A stretch of 17,846 nucleotides of DNA from Ruminococcaceae bacterium UBA5891 (GCA_002431945.1 DJET01000038.1:18135-35980); one strand, 5' to 3'; counted from the stretch's first letter, positions 1-7,624 are shown. Notes: generated from the sequence alone by a model not told the origin. Numbers and translations: made by a program.

Positions 1-66
1 CGGACACCCGCACCGCAATGACGGGGGAGCAGATTATCGTTTCATTGCCGTACTTTCGGCAGCGAA

Positions 67-111
67 AAAAATATCACCGCACACATTTCATCATTGTGCG
101 GTGATATTTTT
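67..111. terminator. Bidirectional intrinsic terminator after the proBAC operon
   Basis: A perfect 17-bp inverted repeat has arms at 67-83 and 95-111 (AAAAATATCACCGCACA and its complement) around an 11-nt loop. The arms begin and end in A5/T5, so the hairpin has a U-tract when read from either strand. It ends the minus-strand proline operon, whose last stop codon is at 131-133. It could also end a plus-strand gene lying left of the window. Confidence 0.93.
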
Positions 112-130
112 AATATTTATAAGCCTGCCT

Positions 131-937
131 TCAGCCAAGCTGTTTTGTTTTGTCAAACGCGGTTTTTATCGCGTCCATAACGGCGCCTTTAAACGCGGCG
201 CTTTCAAGCGAGTGTACGCCGGCTATTGTTGCGCCGCCAGGACTGCACACCGCGTCTCTCAGTTCTGAAAGGTGCATATCGCTGTCTGCGGCAAGGGTTG
301 CCGCACCTATAACGGTTTTAAGCGCGTATTCGCGCGCCTTTTCACGCGGCAGGCCGCATTCCGCGGCGGCCAGCGCTAATGCATCGGCAAACATATAAAC
401 GAACGCCGGTCCGCAGCCTGATACCGCGCAGGCTGCGTCTATAAGCCGCTCTTCAAGCCTGTCAACAGTTCCGGCACAGCGCATATAATTGCAAAAATCG
501 GTTATTTCGTCCATAAAAACACCGTCAGATACCGCAAACGGAACCACGCCCTCGCCTATTGAAACGGGTGTGTTGGGCATTATTCTTATTACAGGGTATT
601 CTCCGCCTGCCATCTCGCATACGGTTTTAATTTTTACACCCGCCGCCATTGATACCAATATGAACCTGTCGCGGCGCTCGGCTAAAGTATCTTTAATGCC
701 TTCAAGCATTTCTTTCATAAACTGGGGCTTTACGCCTAAGAAAATATACTGTGCGTCCCGCGCCACGGTTTTATTATCGGCGCGGCGGCAGTTAAGCTCG
801 TCCGCCAATGCCTGCGCCTTAGCCGCGGTTCTGTTTGAAAGTATTATTTCGTGACCCGGCAGAACCTTTCTTACCGCCCGTGCAATTGCAGAGCCCATAT
901 TGCCGGTGCCTATAAAGCCTATTTTGTATTCGGACAT
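131..937 (-). CDS. proC: Pyrroline-5-carboxylate reductase (proC)
   Basis: This cytoplasmic enzyme carries out the last step of proline synthesis, the NAD(P)H-dependent reduction of 1-pyrroline-5-carboxylate to L-proline. The 268-residue product has the family's usual length. An N-terminal Rossmann dinucleotide-binding motif GFIGTGNMG lies at residues 7-15. The C-terminal helical dimerisation domain carries the family signature, seen here as SPGGATIAG before the terminal helices. The start at 937 gives a sensible N-terminus (MSEYKIGFIG). It is the last gene of proB-proA-proC, 9 nt downstream of proA, and is followed by the terminator at 67-111. Having all three genes in one transcript suggests the full glutamate-to-proline route is expressed together. 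Nothing looks truncated. Confidence 0.96.
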   Translation of the reverse strand: MSEYKIGFIGTGNMGSAIARAVRKVLPGHEIILSNRTAAKAQALADELNCRRADNKTVARDAQYIFLGVKPQFMKEMLEGIKDTLAERRDRFILVSMAAGVKIKTVCEMAGGEYPVIRIMPNTPVSIGEGVVPFAVSDGVFMDEITDFCNYMRCAGTVDRLEERLIDAACAVSGCGPAFVYMFADALALAAAECGLPREKAREYALKTVIGAATLAADSDMHLSELRDAVCSPGGATIAGVHSLESAAFKGAVMDAIKTAFDKTKQLG

Positions 938-946
938 ATTTATTAC

Positions 947-2182
947 CTACCTTATCTGACCGTTGCCGGAAATAATATATTTATAAGTATTCAATTCGCA
1001 AAGCCCCATAGGTCCCCTTGCGTGGAGCTTTTGGGTTGAAATTCCCATTTCGCAGCCGAGACCGAATTCGCCGCCGTCGGTAAATCTTGTTGAGGCGTTA
1101 ACATAAACCGCCGCAGAATCAACGCGCGCGGTAAAGTAATCCGCCGCGGCGGAATCGTTTGTTATAATGCTTTCGCTGTGGTGGGTAGAGTGCCGCCCTA
1201 TATGCTTTACGGCCTCCTCGGTACTGTCTACTATTGCAACAGCCATTATATAATCAAGAAACTCGGTATCAAAATCGTTTTCACCTGCCGGCACGGCGTC
1301 TATAATGCCGCATACCTCTTTATCGCCGCGCAGCTCCACGCGGTTCTTAAAGCGTTTTGCAAGCTTTGGCAAAAATTCCGCCGCAATATCGCGGTGAACA
1401 AGGCAAACCTCCGCCGCGTTGCAGACAGAGGGTCTGCTTGCCTTTGCATTATCAACAATATTAACCGCCATATCGGTATCGGCGGATTTATCAACATATA
1501 TATGGCATATGCCCGTGCCCGTTTCAATGCAGGGAACGGTTGCATTTTCAACGCAGGCGCTTATAAGCCCCTTTCCGCCGCGCGGAATAAGAAGGTCTAC
1601 AAGACCCGTTGCCGTCATAAGCTCGTTTGCGCTGCCGCGCGAGGTATCCTCTACAAGATTTATATAATCCTCGCTTAAATCTGCCGCTTTAAGCCCGCGT
1701 TTCAAAGCCGAGACCACGGCGCTTGCGCTTAAAAACGCTTCCTTGCCGCTTCTTAAAACGCAGACATTGCCGCTTTTAAAGCATAAAACCGCCGCGTCGG
1801 ACGTAACGTTTGGGCGGCTTTCGTAAATGATTGCCACAACGCCCAGCGGCACCGAAACCTTTTTAATGTCAAGCCCGTTTTCACGCTTTGTTTCACTTAA
1901 AACGCGGCCTACGGGATCGGGCAATACCGCAACGGCGCGCATACCGTCTGCCATAGCCTTAATGCGCGCGCTGTCAAGTCTTAAGCGGTCAAGCATTACG
2001 TCGCTTATTTTTCCGCTTGCGTTTTTTACGTCCTCGGCATTGGCTTTAAGTATTTCCGCGGCACTGTTTTCAAGCTCGTCTGCCATAATGCCTATCGCGC
2101 GGTTTTTAACCGACGTATCAAGCGGCGCCGCCGCGGCGGCAAGCGCCTTTGCTTTTTTAAGTATATCGGCGGTTTTAATCAT
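947..2182 (-). CDS. proA: Gamma-glutamyl phosphate reductase (proA)
   Basis: This enzyme makes glutamate-5-semialdehyde from gamma-glutamyl phosphate and NADPH, the second step of proline synthesis. The 411-residue product matches the usual ProA length and the aldehyde dehydrogenase superfamily fold. The probable catalytic cysteine is C254 within ASRPSVCNAAE. Near the C-terminus, the NASTRFTDGGEFGLG and KLHARGPMGL segments are typical of ProA. The start codon lies inside the proB stop region with a 4-bp overlap (2179-2182), so translation of the two is probably coupled. ProB and ProA are known to pass the labile acyl phosphate between them, which fits tight coupling. Confidence 0.97.
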   Translation of the reverse strand: MIKTADILKKAKALAAAAAPLDTSVKNRAIGIMADELENSAAEILKANAEDVKNASGKISDVMLDRLRLDSARIKAMADGMRAVAVLPDPVGRVLSETKRENGLDIKKVSVPLGVVAIIYESRPNVTSDAAVLCFKSGNVCVLRSGKEAFLSASAVVSALKRGLKAADLSEDYINLVEDTSRGSANELMTATGLVDLLIPRGGKGLISACVENATVPCIETGTGICHIYVDKSADTDMAVNIVDNAKASRPSVCNAAEVCLVHRDIAAEFLPKLAKRFKNRVELRGDKEVCGIIDAVPAGENDFDTEFLDYIMAVAIVDSTEEAVKHIGRHSTHHSESIITNDSAAADYFTARVDSAAVYVNASTRFTDGGEFGLGCEMGISTQKLHARGPMGLCELNTYKYIISGNGQIR

Positions 2183-2958
2183 TGGTTTTCTGCCTTTCGT
2201 GATAAAAATTTTGTGCCTACCTTTTTGCCCTCTGTTATATCGTAAAGCACGGTAGGCTCCTTGCCGTTTGCTATTACCATATCAATGCCTGCGGCGGTGG
2301 CTATTTTGGCGGCGTTCAGCTTTGTGGTCATACCGCCCGTGCCGAGTCGGCTTCCCGCGCCGCCCGTCATACCCTCTATTTCGGGGGTGATCTCTTTAAC
2401 CTCGCTTAACAAAACCGCGTTTTTGTCCTTATGCGGGTCGGCGGTGAAAAGCCCGTCTATATCCGAAAGCAGAATAAGCAGATCCGCACTTATCGATTTT
2501 GCCACTATTGCGCCTAAGGTATCGTTATCGCCTATTACTATTTCATCGGTTGCAACCGAGTCGTTTTCGTTTATTATCGGAATAGCGCCGAGCTCTAAAA
2601 GCCTGAGCATTGTATTTACGAAATTTCGGCTGCGCTCGGCGTGCTCTATATCCTCGCCTGTTATTAAAATCTGCGCTACGGTGTGGTTGTATTCCGAAAA
2701 AAGCTTATCGTATGTATACATAAGCTCGCACTGACCTACTGCCGCCGCTGCCTGCTTGGTTCTTACATCCTTCGGCTTTTCGCTTAAAACAAGCTTGCCC
2801 GCGCCCATTCCGATAGCGCCCGACGATACTATAATAATTTCGTTTCCGGCATTTTTAAGGTCACTCATCACCTTGCAAAGCTCTTCTACTCTTTTAATGT
2901 TTAAAAGCCCCGTAGGGTGGGCAAGGGTTGAGGTGCCCAGTTTAATTACAATTCGCAT
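2179..2958 (-). CDS. proB: Glutamate 5-kinase, short form without PUA domain (proB)
   Basis: This ATP-dependent kinase phosphorylates the gamma-carboxyl of glutamate, the committed and normally proline-inhibited step of proline synthesis. The 259-residue protein is essentially one amino acid kinase domain: it begins KLGTSTLAHP, has SSGAIGMG near residue 46, ENDSVATDEI in the middle and GGMTTKL before the end. Many ProB proteins, such as that of E. coli (about 367 residues), carry an extra C-terminal PUA domain; it is absent here and nothing suggests a frameshift, since proA starts directly. A GGAGA ribosome binding site lies 8 nt upstream of the ATG. It is the first gene of proBAC. Confidence 0.96.
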   Translation of the reverse strand: MRIVIKLGTSTLAHPTGLLNIKRVEELCKVMSDLKNAGNEIIIVSSGAIGMGAGKLVLSEKPKDVRTKQAAAAVGQCELMYTYDKLFSEYNHTVAQILITGEDIEHAERSRNFVNTMLRLLELGAIPIINENDSVATDEIVIGDNDTLGAIVAKSISADLLILLSDIDGLFTADPHKDKNAVLLSEVKEITPEIEGMTGGAGSRLGTGGMTTKLNAAKIATAAGIDMVIANGKEPTVLYDITEGKKVGTKFLSRKAENQ

Positions 2959-2990
2959 TTTTTCATTCTCCGTATATATGTATTACGTTA

Positions 2991-2996
2991 ATTATA
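2991..2996 (-). promoter_or_regulatory. Possible -10 box for proBAC
   Basis: A perfect TATAAT on the minus strand lies about 33 nt upstream of the proB start codon. No good -35 hexamer sits at 16-18 bp from it, so the promoter is weak or needs an activator. The call rests on the single hexamer and its position. Confidence 0.4.
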
Positions 2997-3047
2997 CTCT
3001 ATATCTTCCCTAATTTCCACTGTAAAATGAAAAAATTAAAAAAATGC

Positions 3048-3076
3048 TTGACTTTAATGCTTTAAAGTGCTATACT
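3048..3076 (+). promoter_or_regulatory. Sigma-A promoter with internal dyad, ABC importer operon
   Basis: TTGACT (3048-3053) and TATACT (3071-3076) are separated by exactly 17 bp and lie 32 nt upstream of the substrate-binding protein gene. A 7-bp inverted repeat, ACTTTAA (3051-3057) and TTAAAGT (3062-3068) with a 4-bp centre, overlaps the -35 and fills the spacer. That is a common position for a repressor operator. The ribosome binding site AAGGAG is at 3093-3098. Confidence 0.8.
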
Positions 3077-3107
3077 ATCAGCATAGAATTTTAAGGAGAG
3101 GAATTTT

Positions 3108-4076
3108 ATGAAGCTTAAAAAGCTTGTTTCCGCAGTAACGGCATTAAGCGTTGTTGCCGCTCTTTGCGCTTCGCTTTCGGGCTGCGGTGAAAAGAAAAGT
3201 GATAAATATAAAGTAGGCATATGCCAGTTGGCTCAGCACGAAGCGCTTGACGCCGCTACACAGGGCTTTAAGGACGCGCTTAAGGAAAAGCTCGGCGATA
3301 AGGTGACGTTTGACGAGCAGAACGCCGCGGGCGAGCCTGCAACCTGCACCACAATAGTAAACCAGTTTGTATCGGGCAAGGTCGATCTTATTTTTGCAAA
3401 CGCAACCGGCGCTTTGCAGGCGGCAGTTTCCGCTACTGACAGTATCCCGATAGTGGGCACCTCGGTAACAGATTATGCAACCGCGCTTGAAATGAAGGAT
3501 TGGAGCGGCAAAACCGGCATAAACGTAACCGGAACCTCTGATTTAGCTCCGCTTGATAAACAGGCGGAAATGTTTAAGGAGCTTTTACCCAACGCTAAAA
3601 AGGTAGGCATACTTTACTGTTCGGGCGAGGCAAACTCTAAATATCAGGCGACCGAGGTTGCAAAATACCTTAAAAAGCTCGGTATTGAAACTAAGGAATA
3701 CACCAGCGCCGATTCAAACGATTTAGCGCAGGTGGTAACTACGGCGTGTGCAGAGGTTGACGCGCTTTATGTTCCTACCGATAACACAATGGCTTCCAAC
3801 GCACAGATAATCAACAACATTGCGGAGCCTGCAAAAATTCCGATCATTGCGGGTGAAAAGGGCATTTGCGAGGGCTGCGGTATAGCCACTCTCTCGATTG
3901 ATTATTACAGCATCGGCAAAAAAGCCGGCGAAATGGCATACGAAATACTTGTAAACGGCAAGGATCCTGCCGAGATGGATATCGGCTTTGCCGAGGATCT
4001 TACAAAGCAGTATATCGAAAGCCGTTGTCAGACTCTCGGAATAACCGTTCCGAGCGGCTATGAAGCAATAAAATAA
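3108..4076 (+). CDS. ABC importer substrate-binding lipoprotein, TrpX-like
   Basis: This is the ligand-capturing subunit of an ABC importer, anchored to the outer face of the membrane as a lipoprotein. The N-terminus has a basic start, a hydrophobic stretch and a lipobox, LSGC, giving an acylated Cys at about residue 26. The remainder of the 322 residues looks like the ABC_sub_bind (PF04392) family, a periplasmic-binding-protein fold related to the LacI sugar-binding domain. Recognisable segments include KVGICQLAQHEALD, IFANATGALQAA and VPTDNTMASN. Members encoded beside this permease type include streptococcal TrpX, linked to tryptophan uptake. The substrate here cannot be read from the sequence: tryptophan or another aromatic compound is a family-based guess. 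It is the first gene of the operon, with an AAGGAG ribosome binding site 9 nt before the ATG. Confidence 0.88.
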   Translation: MKLKKLVSAVTALSVVAALCASLSGCGEKKSDKYKVGICQLAQHEALDAATQGFKDALKEKLGDKVTFDEQNAAGEPATCTTIVNQFVSGKVDLIFANATGALQAAVSATDSIPIVGTSVTDYATALEMKDWSGKTGINVTGTSDLAPLDKQAEMFKELLPNAKKVGILYCSGEANSKYQATEVAKYLKKLGIETKEYTSADSNDLAQVVTTACAEVDALYVPTDNTMASNAQIINNIAEPAKIPIIAGEKGICEGCGIATLSIDYYSIGKKAGEMAYEILVNGKDPAEMDIGFAEDLTKQYIESRCQTLGITVPSGYEAIK

Positions 4077-4094
4077 TTCGTAAAATCTATACGA

Positions 4095-4125
4095 AAGCGA
4101 CGGGGTATTTTATACCCTGTCGCTT
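4095..4125 (+). other. Intercistronic hairpin between binding protein and permease genes
   Basis: AAGCGAC and GTCGCTT enclose GGGTAT and ATACCC with one G-U pair between them. Together they form a 14-bp stem with a 3-nt loop. No run of T follows, so it is not a standard terminator. In binding-protein ABC operons such hairpins often stabilise the upstream message or lower downstream expression. That role is inferred here from position only. Confidence 0.7.
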
Positions 4126-4151
4126 ATTGCGGTTTTGAAAGGAACATTAAA

Positions 4152-5066
4152 ATGCTATCATTTTTAAGCTCTTTACCCGGTGCCGCGGCACAGGGCGCCA
4201 TTTGGGGAATTATGGCGGTAGGCGTGTTTATTACATACAAAATACTCGACCTTGCCGATCTTACGGTAGACGGCTCGTTCGGTACGGGCGGCGCGGTGCT
4301 TGTTGTTTGCACTGCCGGCGGTATGAACATTTATCTTGCAATGCTGTTAGCCCTGCTTGCAGGCTGTGCCGCAGGGTTTGTTACGGGCGTGCTTAATACC
4401 AAATTCGGCATACCTGCAATACTTGCGGGCATACTTACGCAAATAGCGCTTTATTCGGTAAATCTTCGTATTATGAGCGGCAAGGCAAATCAGCCGCTTT
4501 CGGCTATGAAATATAAGGATATACTGCTTGTAACGCTACGCAATATAAATAAATCGCTTTTGGTATGCGGCATATTTGTGGTTGTAATAATTGCTTTGCT
4601 TTATTGGTTTTTCGGTACGGAGCTCGGTCATTCGCTGCGCGCTACCGGCTGCAATCAGGCAATGGCAAGGGCAAACGGAATAAATACCTCAACAAACAAA
4701 ATAATCGGCTTTGTTTTATCAAACGGTCTTGTAGCTCTTGCGGGCGGACTGCTTGCACAGTATCAGGGCTTTGCCGACGTTAATATGGGGCGCGGCGCGA
4801 TAGTTATAGGTCTTGCCGCAATAATAATAGGCGACGTGGTATTCGGCAAAATATTTAAAAACTTTGCCTTAAAGCTCTTAGGCGCAGTGTTCGGCGGAAT
4901 AATATACTATGTTGTTATTTCCTTTGTTTTGTGGCTCGGTCTTCCCGCAAACGACCTTAAAATGCTTACGGCGGCGGTTGTGGCGCTCTTCCTCGGAATA
5001 CCGTATTGGAAAGCAAAGCTTACCGAAAAACGCATAATACCGTCAGGGGGAAAGAAAAATGCTTGA
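4152..5066 (+). CDS. ABC importer permease, TrpY-like (BPD_transp_2 family)
   Basis: This is the membrane channel subunit of the importer. The 304-residue protein is hydrophobic throughout, with about eight to ten likely membrane segments by eye, and resembles the branched-chain amino acid/LivH-type permease family (BPD_transp_2). The conserved cytoplasmic coupling region appears around LGHSLRATGCNQAMARANGIN, followed by a glycine-rich segment GLVALAGGLLAQYQG. The C-terminus is basic and cytosolic. A ribosome binding site AAAGGAA precedes the ATG. It lies 75 nt after the binding-protein gene, across the 4095 hairpin, and overlaps the ATPase gene by 8 bp, so permease and ATPase are probably made together. 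Confidence 0.9.
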   Translation: MLSFLSSLPGAAAQGAIWGIMAVGVFITYKILDLADLTVDGSFGTGGAVLVVCTAGGMNIYLAMLLALLAGCAAGFVTGVLNTKFGIPAILAGILTQIALYSVNLRIMSGKANQPLSAMKYKDILLVTLRNINKSLLVCGIFVVVIIALLYWFFGTELGHSLRATGCNQAMARANGINTSTNKIIGFVLSNGLVALAGGLLAQYQGFADVNMGRGAIVIGLAAIIIGDVVFGKIFKNFALKLLGAVFGGIIYYVVISFVLWLGLPANDLKMLTAAVVALFLGIPYWKAKLTEKRIIPSGGKKNA

Positions 5067-5853
5067 AATTAAAAATGTATACAAAACCTTTAACCCCGGA
5101 ACCATAAACGAAAAAAAAGCGCTTAACGGGCTTAACCTTACGCTTAACAACGGCGATTTCGTAACCGTGATAGGCGGTAACGGCGCAGGTAAGTCCACAA
5201 TGCTTAATATGATAGCCGGCGTTTATCCGGTAGACAGCGGTTCTATAATAATAGACGGCGAGGACGTTACCCGCTTACCCGAACACAAGCGCGCAAAGTA
5301 TTTAGGGCGTGTTTTTCAAGACCCGATGATGGGTACAGCCGCAGATATGTGGATAGAGGAAAATATGGCGCTGGCTTCAAGAAGAGGGCAGAGAAGAGGC
5401 CTTAAATGGGCAATAAACAAATCGGAGCGCGAGGATTTTAAAAAAATGCTTTCCGAACTTGATTTAGGGCTTGAGGACCGTCTTTCGGCTAAGGTAGGTC
5501 TGCTTTCGGGCGGACAAAGACAGGCGCTTACGCTTTTAATGGCGGTTATGAAAAAGCCGAAGCTTTTACTGCTTGACGAGCACACCGCGGCGCTTGACCC
5601 CAAAACCGCTGCAAAGGTGCTTGCCCTTTCGGATAAATTTATAGCCGAGGATAAGCTTACCGCTATGATGATAACCCACAATATGAAGGACGCCATAACC
5701 TACGGTAACCGTCTTATTATGATGAATAACGGGCAGATAATACTTGACGTTTCGGGCGAAGAAAAGAAAAAGCTTACCGTAGAATATCTGCTTGAAGCCT
5801 TCAGCAAGCTAAGCGGAGCAGAATTTACAAACGACAGGGCGTTGCTTAACTGA
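5059..5853 (+). CDS. ABC importer ATP-binding protein, TrpZ-like
   Basis: This cytoplasmic ATPase powers the importer. The 264-residue protein has a complete set of nucleotide-binding motifs. The Walker A is GGNGAGKST at residues 39-47 and the Q-loop glutamine is about Q87. The signature is LSGGQRQ at 149-155. The Walker B is LLLLDEHTAALD, with D173 and E174, and the switch histidine is in MMITHN. The start at 5059 overlaps the permease stop by 8 bp and has an AGGGGG ribosome binding site at 5045-5050. A bidirectional terminator follows, making this a closed three-gene operon with one binding protein, one permease and one ATPase. Both permease and ATPase presumably act as homodimers. Confidence 0.95.
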   Translation: MLEIKNVYKTFNPGTINEKKALNGLNLTLNNGDFVTVIGGNGAGKSTMLNMIAGVYPVDSGSIIIDGEDVTRLPEHKRAKYLGRVFQDPMMGTAADMWIEENMALASRRGQRRGLKWAINKSEREDFKKMLSELDLGLEDRLSAKVGLLSGGQRQALTLLMAVMKKPKLLLLDEHTAALDPKTAAKVLALSDKFIAEDKLTAMMITHNMKDAITYGNRLIMMNNGQIILDVSGEEKKKLTVEYLLEAFSKLSGAEFTNDRALLN

Positions 5854-5869
5854 CGCTATACATTCATTA

Positions 5870-5906
5870 AAAAAGCAGTACAGGCGATACGCCCGTACTG
5901 CTTTTT
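5870..5906. terminator. Bidirectional terminator between convergent operons
   Basis: AAAAAGCAGTAC and GTACTGCTTTTT form a 12-bp stem, extended inside after one mismatch by GGCG-ATA-CGCC. Both flanks provide a U-tract. It can end the plus-strand ABC operon (stop at 5853) and the minus-strand M50 operon (stop at 5937). Confidence 0.92.
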
Positions 5907-5936
5907 GTTTAATACACTGCAATGTAAAAACCGAAA

Positions 5937-6527
5937 TTACATTTTTAAAGTGCCTGTAACTATAAGATACAGCCCCGTTATAAAAAGTGAAATATTAAAT
6001 TTGCCCTTAAAGCAAAGGCAAACCGCCGTTACAATAAAAACCGCCGCCAGCGAAAGATTTATTATTCGCATAACAAGGCCGGCTTTTTCGGGGCTTTTGC
6101 GGCTTATAAGCGTAAAAAGCACCGTTCCGCCGTCAAGCCCCCTTACGGGCAGCAGGTTAAAGGCGGCTATAAGCAGATTTATAAGGCAGCAAATAAGCGA
6201 AAGCGAGCGCTTGTATACAAGGTAATTAAGCCCGAAGGTGATGAAAAGTATAATATTAACAAGCGGTCCGCAAAGCGCCACGGCAATTTCGTTTTTGTGC
6301 GATGCGGTCATTTTTGCGGTTATTTCAACAGAAGCCGGCACAAGCCTTACCCTTTTCGGGGCGCAGTCGAGTATCCACATTGCCGCCAAATGACCGCCCT
6401 CGTGCATTAAAACGGCAAAAAGCAGGGGAAGGATATAGCCCGTTCTGTCAAAGGCTATCATAGCGGTTATTACCGCCGCAAATAAAAACGAAATATAAAA
6501 TTCTGTTCCTAAAAGCTTAAACCTCAT
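5937..6527 (-). CDS. SpoIVFB-like M50 intramembrane metalloprotease
   Basis: This is a polytopic membrane zinc protease of the site-2 protease family (M50), which cleaves substrates within the membrane. The 196-residue protein has the zinc motif HEGGH at residues 42-46 inside a membrane segment. The third zinc ligand lies in LLPVRGLDGG, with D132. About four to six hydrophobic segments are seen. The length and the absence of PDZ or CBS domains fit the SpoIVFB-like branch, which in Bacillus processes pro-sigma-K during sporulation. No sporulation gene flanks it here, so the substrate is unknown. The start overlaps the upstream 75-residue gene by 11 bp, indicating translational coupling and probably joint action. 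Confidence 0.88.
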   Translation of the reverse strand: MRFKLLGTEFYISFLFAAVITAMIAFDRTGYILPLLFAVLMHEGGHLAAMWILDCAPKRVRLVPASVEITAKMTASHKNEIAVALCGPLVNIILFITFGLNYLVYKRSLSLICCLINLLIAAFNLLPVRGLDGGTVLFTLISRKSPEKAGLVMRIINLSLAAVFIVTAVCLCFKGKFNISLFITGLYLIVTGTLKM

Positions 6528-6744
6528 CTATGCCACCGCCTGCGGTTTCAAGCACCTCGTCAACGTCGGTCTCGCCGCAAAAGCTTGTTGTGTACCAACG
6601 GCTTATATCCTCGTAATATTCTTTAAAAAAATACTTTACGGTCAGCACCGATAAAAGTAAAAGCACCACCGTCACCGCCTGCACAATAATGAAGGACGCC
6701 GTTCTGCCCGAAAGGTCGGGCGCCGTAATTTCGTTTTCTTGCAT
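6517..6744 (-). CDS. Small single-pass membrane protein coupled to the M50 protease
   Basis: I do not recognise a family for this 75-residue product. It has a polar N-terminus of about 15 residues, one hydrophobic helix at about residues 17-39, then a basic/aromatic juxtamembrane stretch (KYFFKEYYEDISRWY) and an acidic, glycine-containing tail. It starts from an ATG preceded by GGGAGA and ends inside the first codons of the M50 gene. In Bacillus and many Clostridia the SpoIVFB-type protease is preceded by SpoIVFA, a single-pass partner that often has an M23 domain. Position and topology suggest a reduced partner of that kind, lacking any M23 domain. That is inference from context, not from a sequence match. 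Confidence 0.75.
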   Translation of the reverse strand: MQENEITAPDLSGRTASFIIVQAVTVVLLLLSVLTVKYFFKEYYEDISRWYTTSFCGETDVDEVLETAGGGIDEV

Positions 6745-6813
6745 TTCGGTATCTCCCGCTGTTTTATATTACAGTAAAATATATGCGGAAAATATTAAAA
6801 TAAGAACCAAAGG

Positions 6814-7353
6814 CTACATAAGGTCTTCGTTATAATGCGCTCTTGCGCCGCCTATAAATTTAGGTCTTACCCTTGCGGCAAGCACCTTTGCTGAGCCTAT
6901 AAAATCGTTTTTCAGCCTTACGGGCACGGCAACCCTTTTAAGGTGCATACCTATAAGTGTAAAGCCTATGTCAAGCCCTGCGTCGGCCTTTATTTCTTCA
7001 AGCGCCACGGGATCGCAGAACGCCGCGTATGCCGCAGTCGCAAACGAGCCGCCTGCCTTCGGAAACGGCACAACATTTACTGTCTCGCCGTAAGGCGCCG
7101 CCGCACGCTCGCATATTATCGCGCGGTTAAGGTGCTCGCAGCACTGCGCGGCTATATAAATTCCCTTATTGTTCGCCGCGGCATAAATGCCCTCAAAAAC
7201 CTCTTTAGCGGTATCGGGTGAAGAGTCCGTTCCTATTTTTGCGCCGAGTATCTCGCTTGTAGAGCAGCCCACAACAAGGATCTGCCCCTTTTTAAGCCCT
7301 GCTGTTTCGATTATTTCAGCGGCGGCGTTATATGCCTGTTCCCTTAAAGTCAT
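6814..7353 (-). CDS. YwlG-like UPF0340 / TIGR01440 family protein
   Basis: This is a conserved cytoplasmic protein of unknown biochemical function, found widely in Firmicutes and typified by B. subtilis YwlG. The 179-residue length is normal for the family. Recognisable segments are GCSTSEILGAKIG near residue 30, the AAQCCEHLNRA motif with a Cys-Cys pair in the middle, and GFTLIGMHLKRVAVPVR towards the end. An AAAGGGG ribosome binding site lies 11 nt before the ATG. Its own promoter is at 7379-7407. The next gene starts 69 nt downstream on the same strand with no terminator between, so co-transcription with the membrane pair is likely. Confidence 0.9.
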   Translation of the reverse strand: MTLREQAYNAAAEIIETAGLKKGQILVVGCSTSEILGAKIGTDSSPDTAKEVFEGIYAAANNKGIYIAAQCCEHLNRAIICERAAAPYGETVNVVPFPKAGGSFATAAYAAFCDPVALEEIKADAGLDIGFTLIGMHLKRVAVPVRLKNDFIGSAKVLAARVRPKFIGGARAHYNEDLM

Positions 7354-7378
7354 TGTTAAAAAGCCCCTTTCTGTTTTA

Positions 7379-7407
7379 ATATTATCATATTTAAGAGCCG
7401 ATTACAA
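7379..7407 (-). promoter_or_regulatory. Promoter for the ywlG-like gene
   Basis: On the minus strand TTGTAA (7402-7407) and TAATAT (7379-7384) are separated by 17 bp. The -10 ends about 25 nt upstream of the ATG at 7353. Confidence 0.72.
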
Positions 7408-7453
7408 GAAGCGTAAAGCCAAAGCTGTTAAGGAACAGTGCTTATTGCTTCGG

Positions 7454-7624
7454 CTAATCACGCTCCACACTTTTTAACGTTTCCGCTTTAAGACGCTTTA
7501 ATTCGTCCTCTTCCACATTTATATAAAGGCATTCCTCGCACGAGCCCCATATATTAAGGGATATGCCGTCTAACGTGCAGCCGCCGTCCTTTTCATAAAT
7601 GCATAAATAATTTGCGCATTGCAT
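7454..7624 (-). CDS. Small Cys-rich protein, 56 residues
   Basis: This short gene reads ATG at 7624 to TAG at 7454. The product begins MQCANYLCIYEKDGGCTL and has five cysteines, C3, C8, C16, C29 and C32, the last two as a CxxC (SCEECLYINV). The tail is acidic then basic and probably helical. No signal peptide or membrane segment is present. A good ribosome binding site (AAAGGTGAT) and a TTGTCA-17-TAATAT promoter precede it, which argues for a real gene. The cysteine spacing suggests a metal-binding or redox-sensitive site, possibly zinc. I do not recognise a named family, though small clostridial proteins of this general look exist. It is divergent from an RHH regulator with interlocked promoters. 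Confidence 0.8.
   Translation of the reverse strand: MQCANYLCIYEKDGGCTLDGISLNIWGSCEECLYINVEEDELKRLKAETLKSVERD

Noticed and set aside
1..66. Possible 3' end of an upstream gene left of the proBAC terminator; one plus-strand frame ends in TGA at 19-21, and a small hairpin (TGCCG/CGGCA) lies at 46-61.
   Set aside because: Too little sequence to support a coding call, and no recognisable residues.
2959..3107. Amino-acid riboswitch or T-box before proB
   Set aside because: Only about 150 bp separate the divergent operons. No T-box sequence or terminator is seen between the promoter region and proB.
7410..7453. Terminator after the Cys-rich small gene
   Set aside because: A nested hairpin (GCCGAAG/CTTTGGC with CTGTT/AACAG inside) can be drawn, but no clear U-tract follows.
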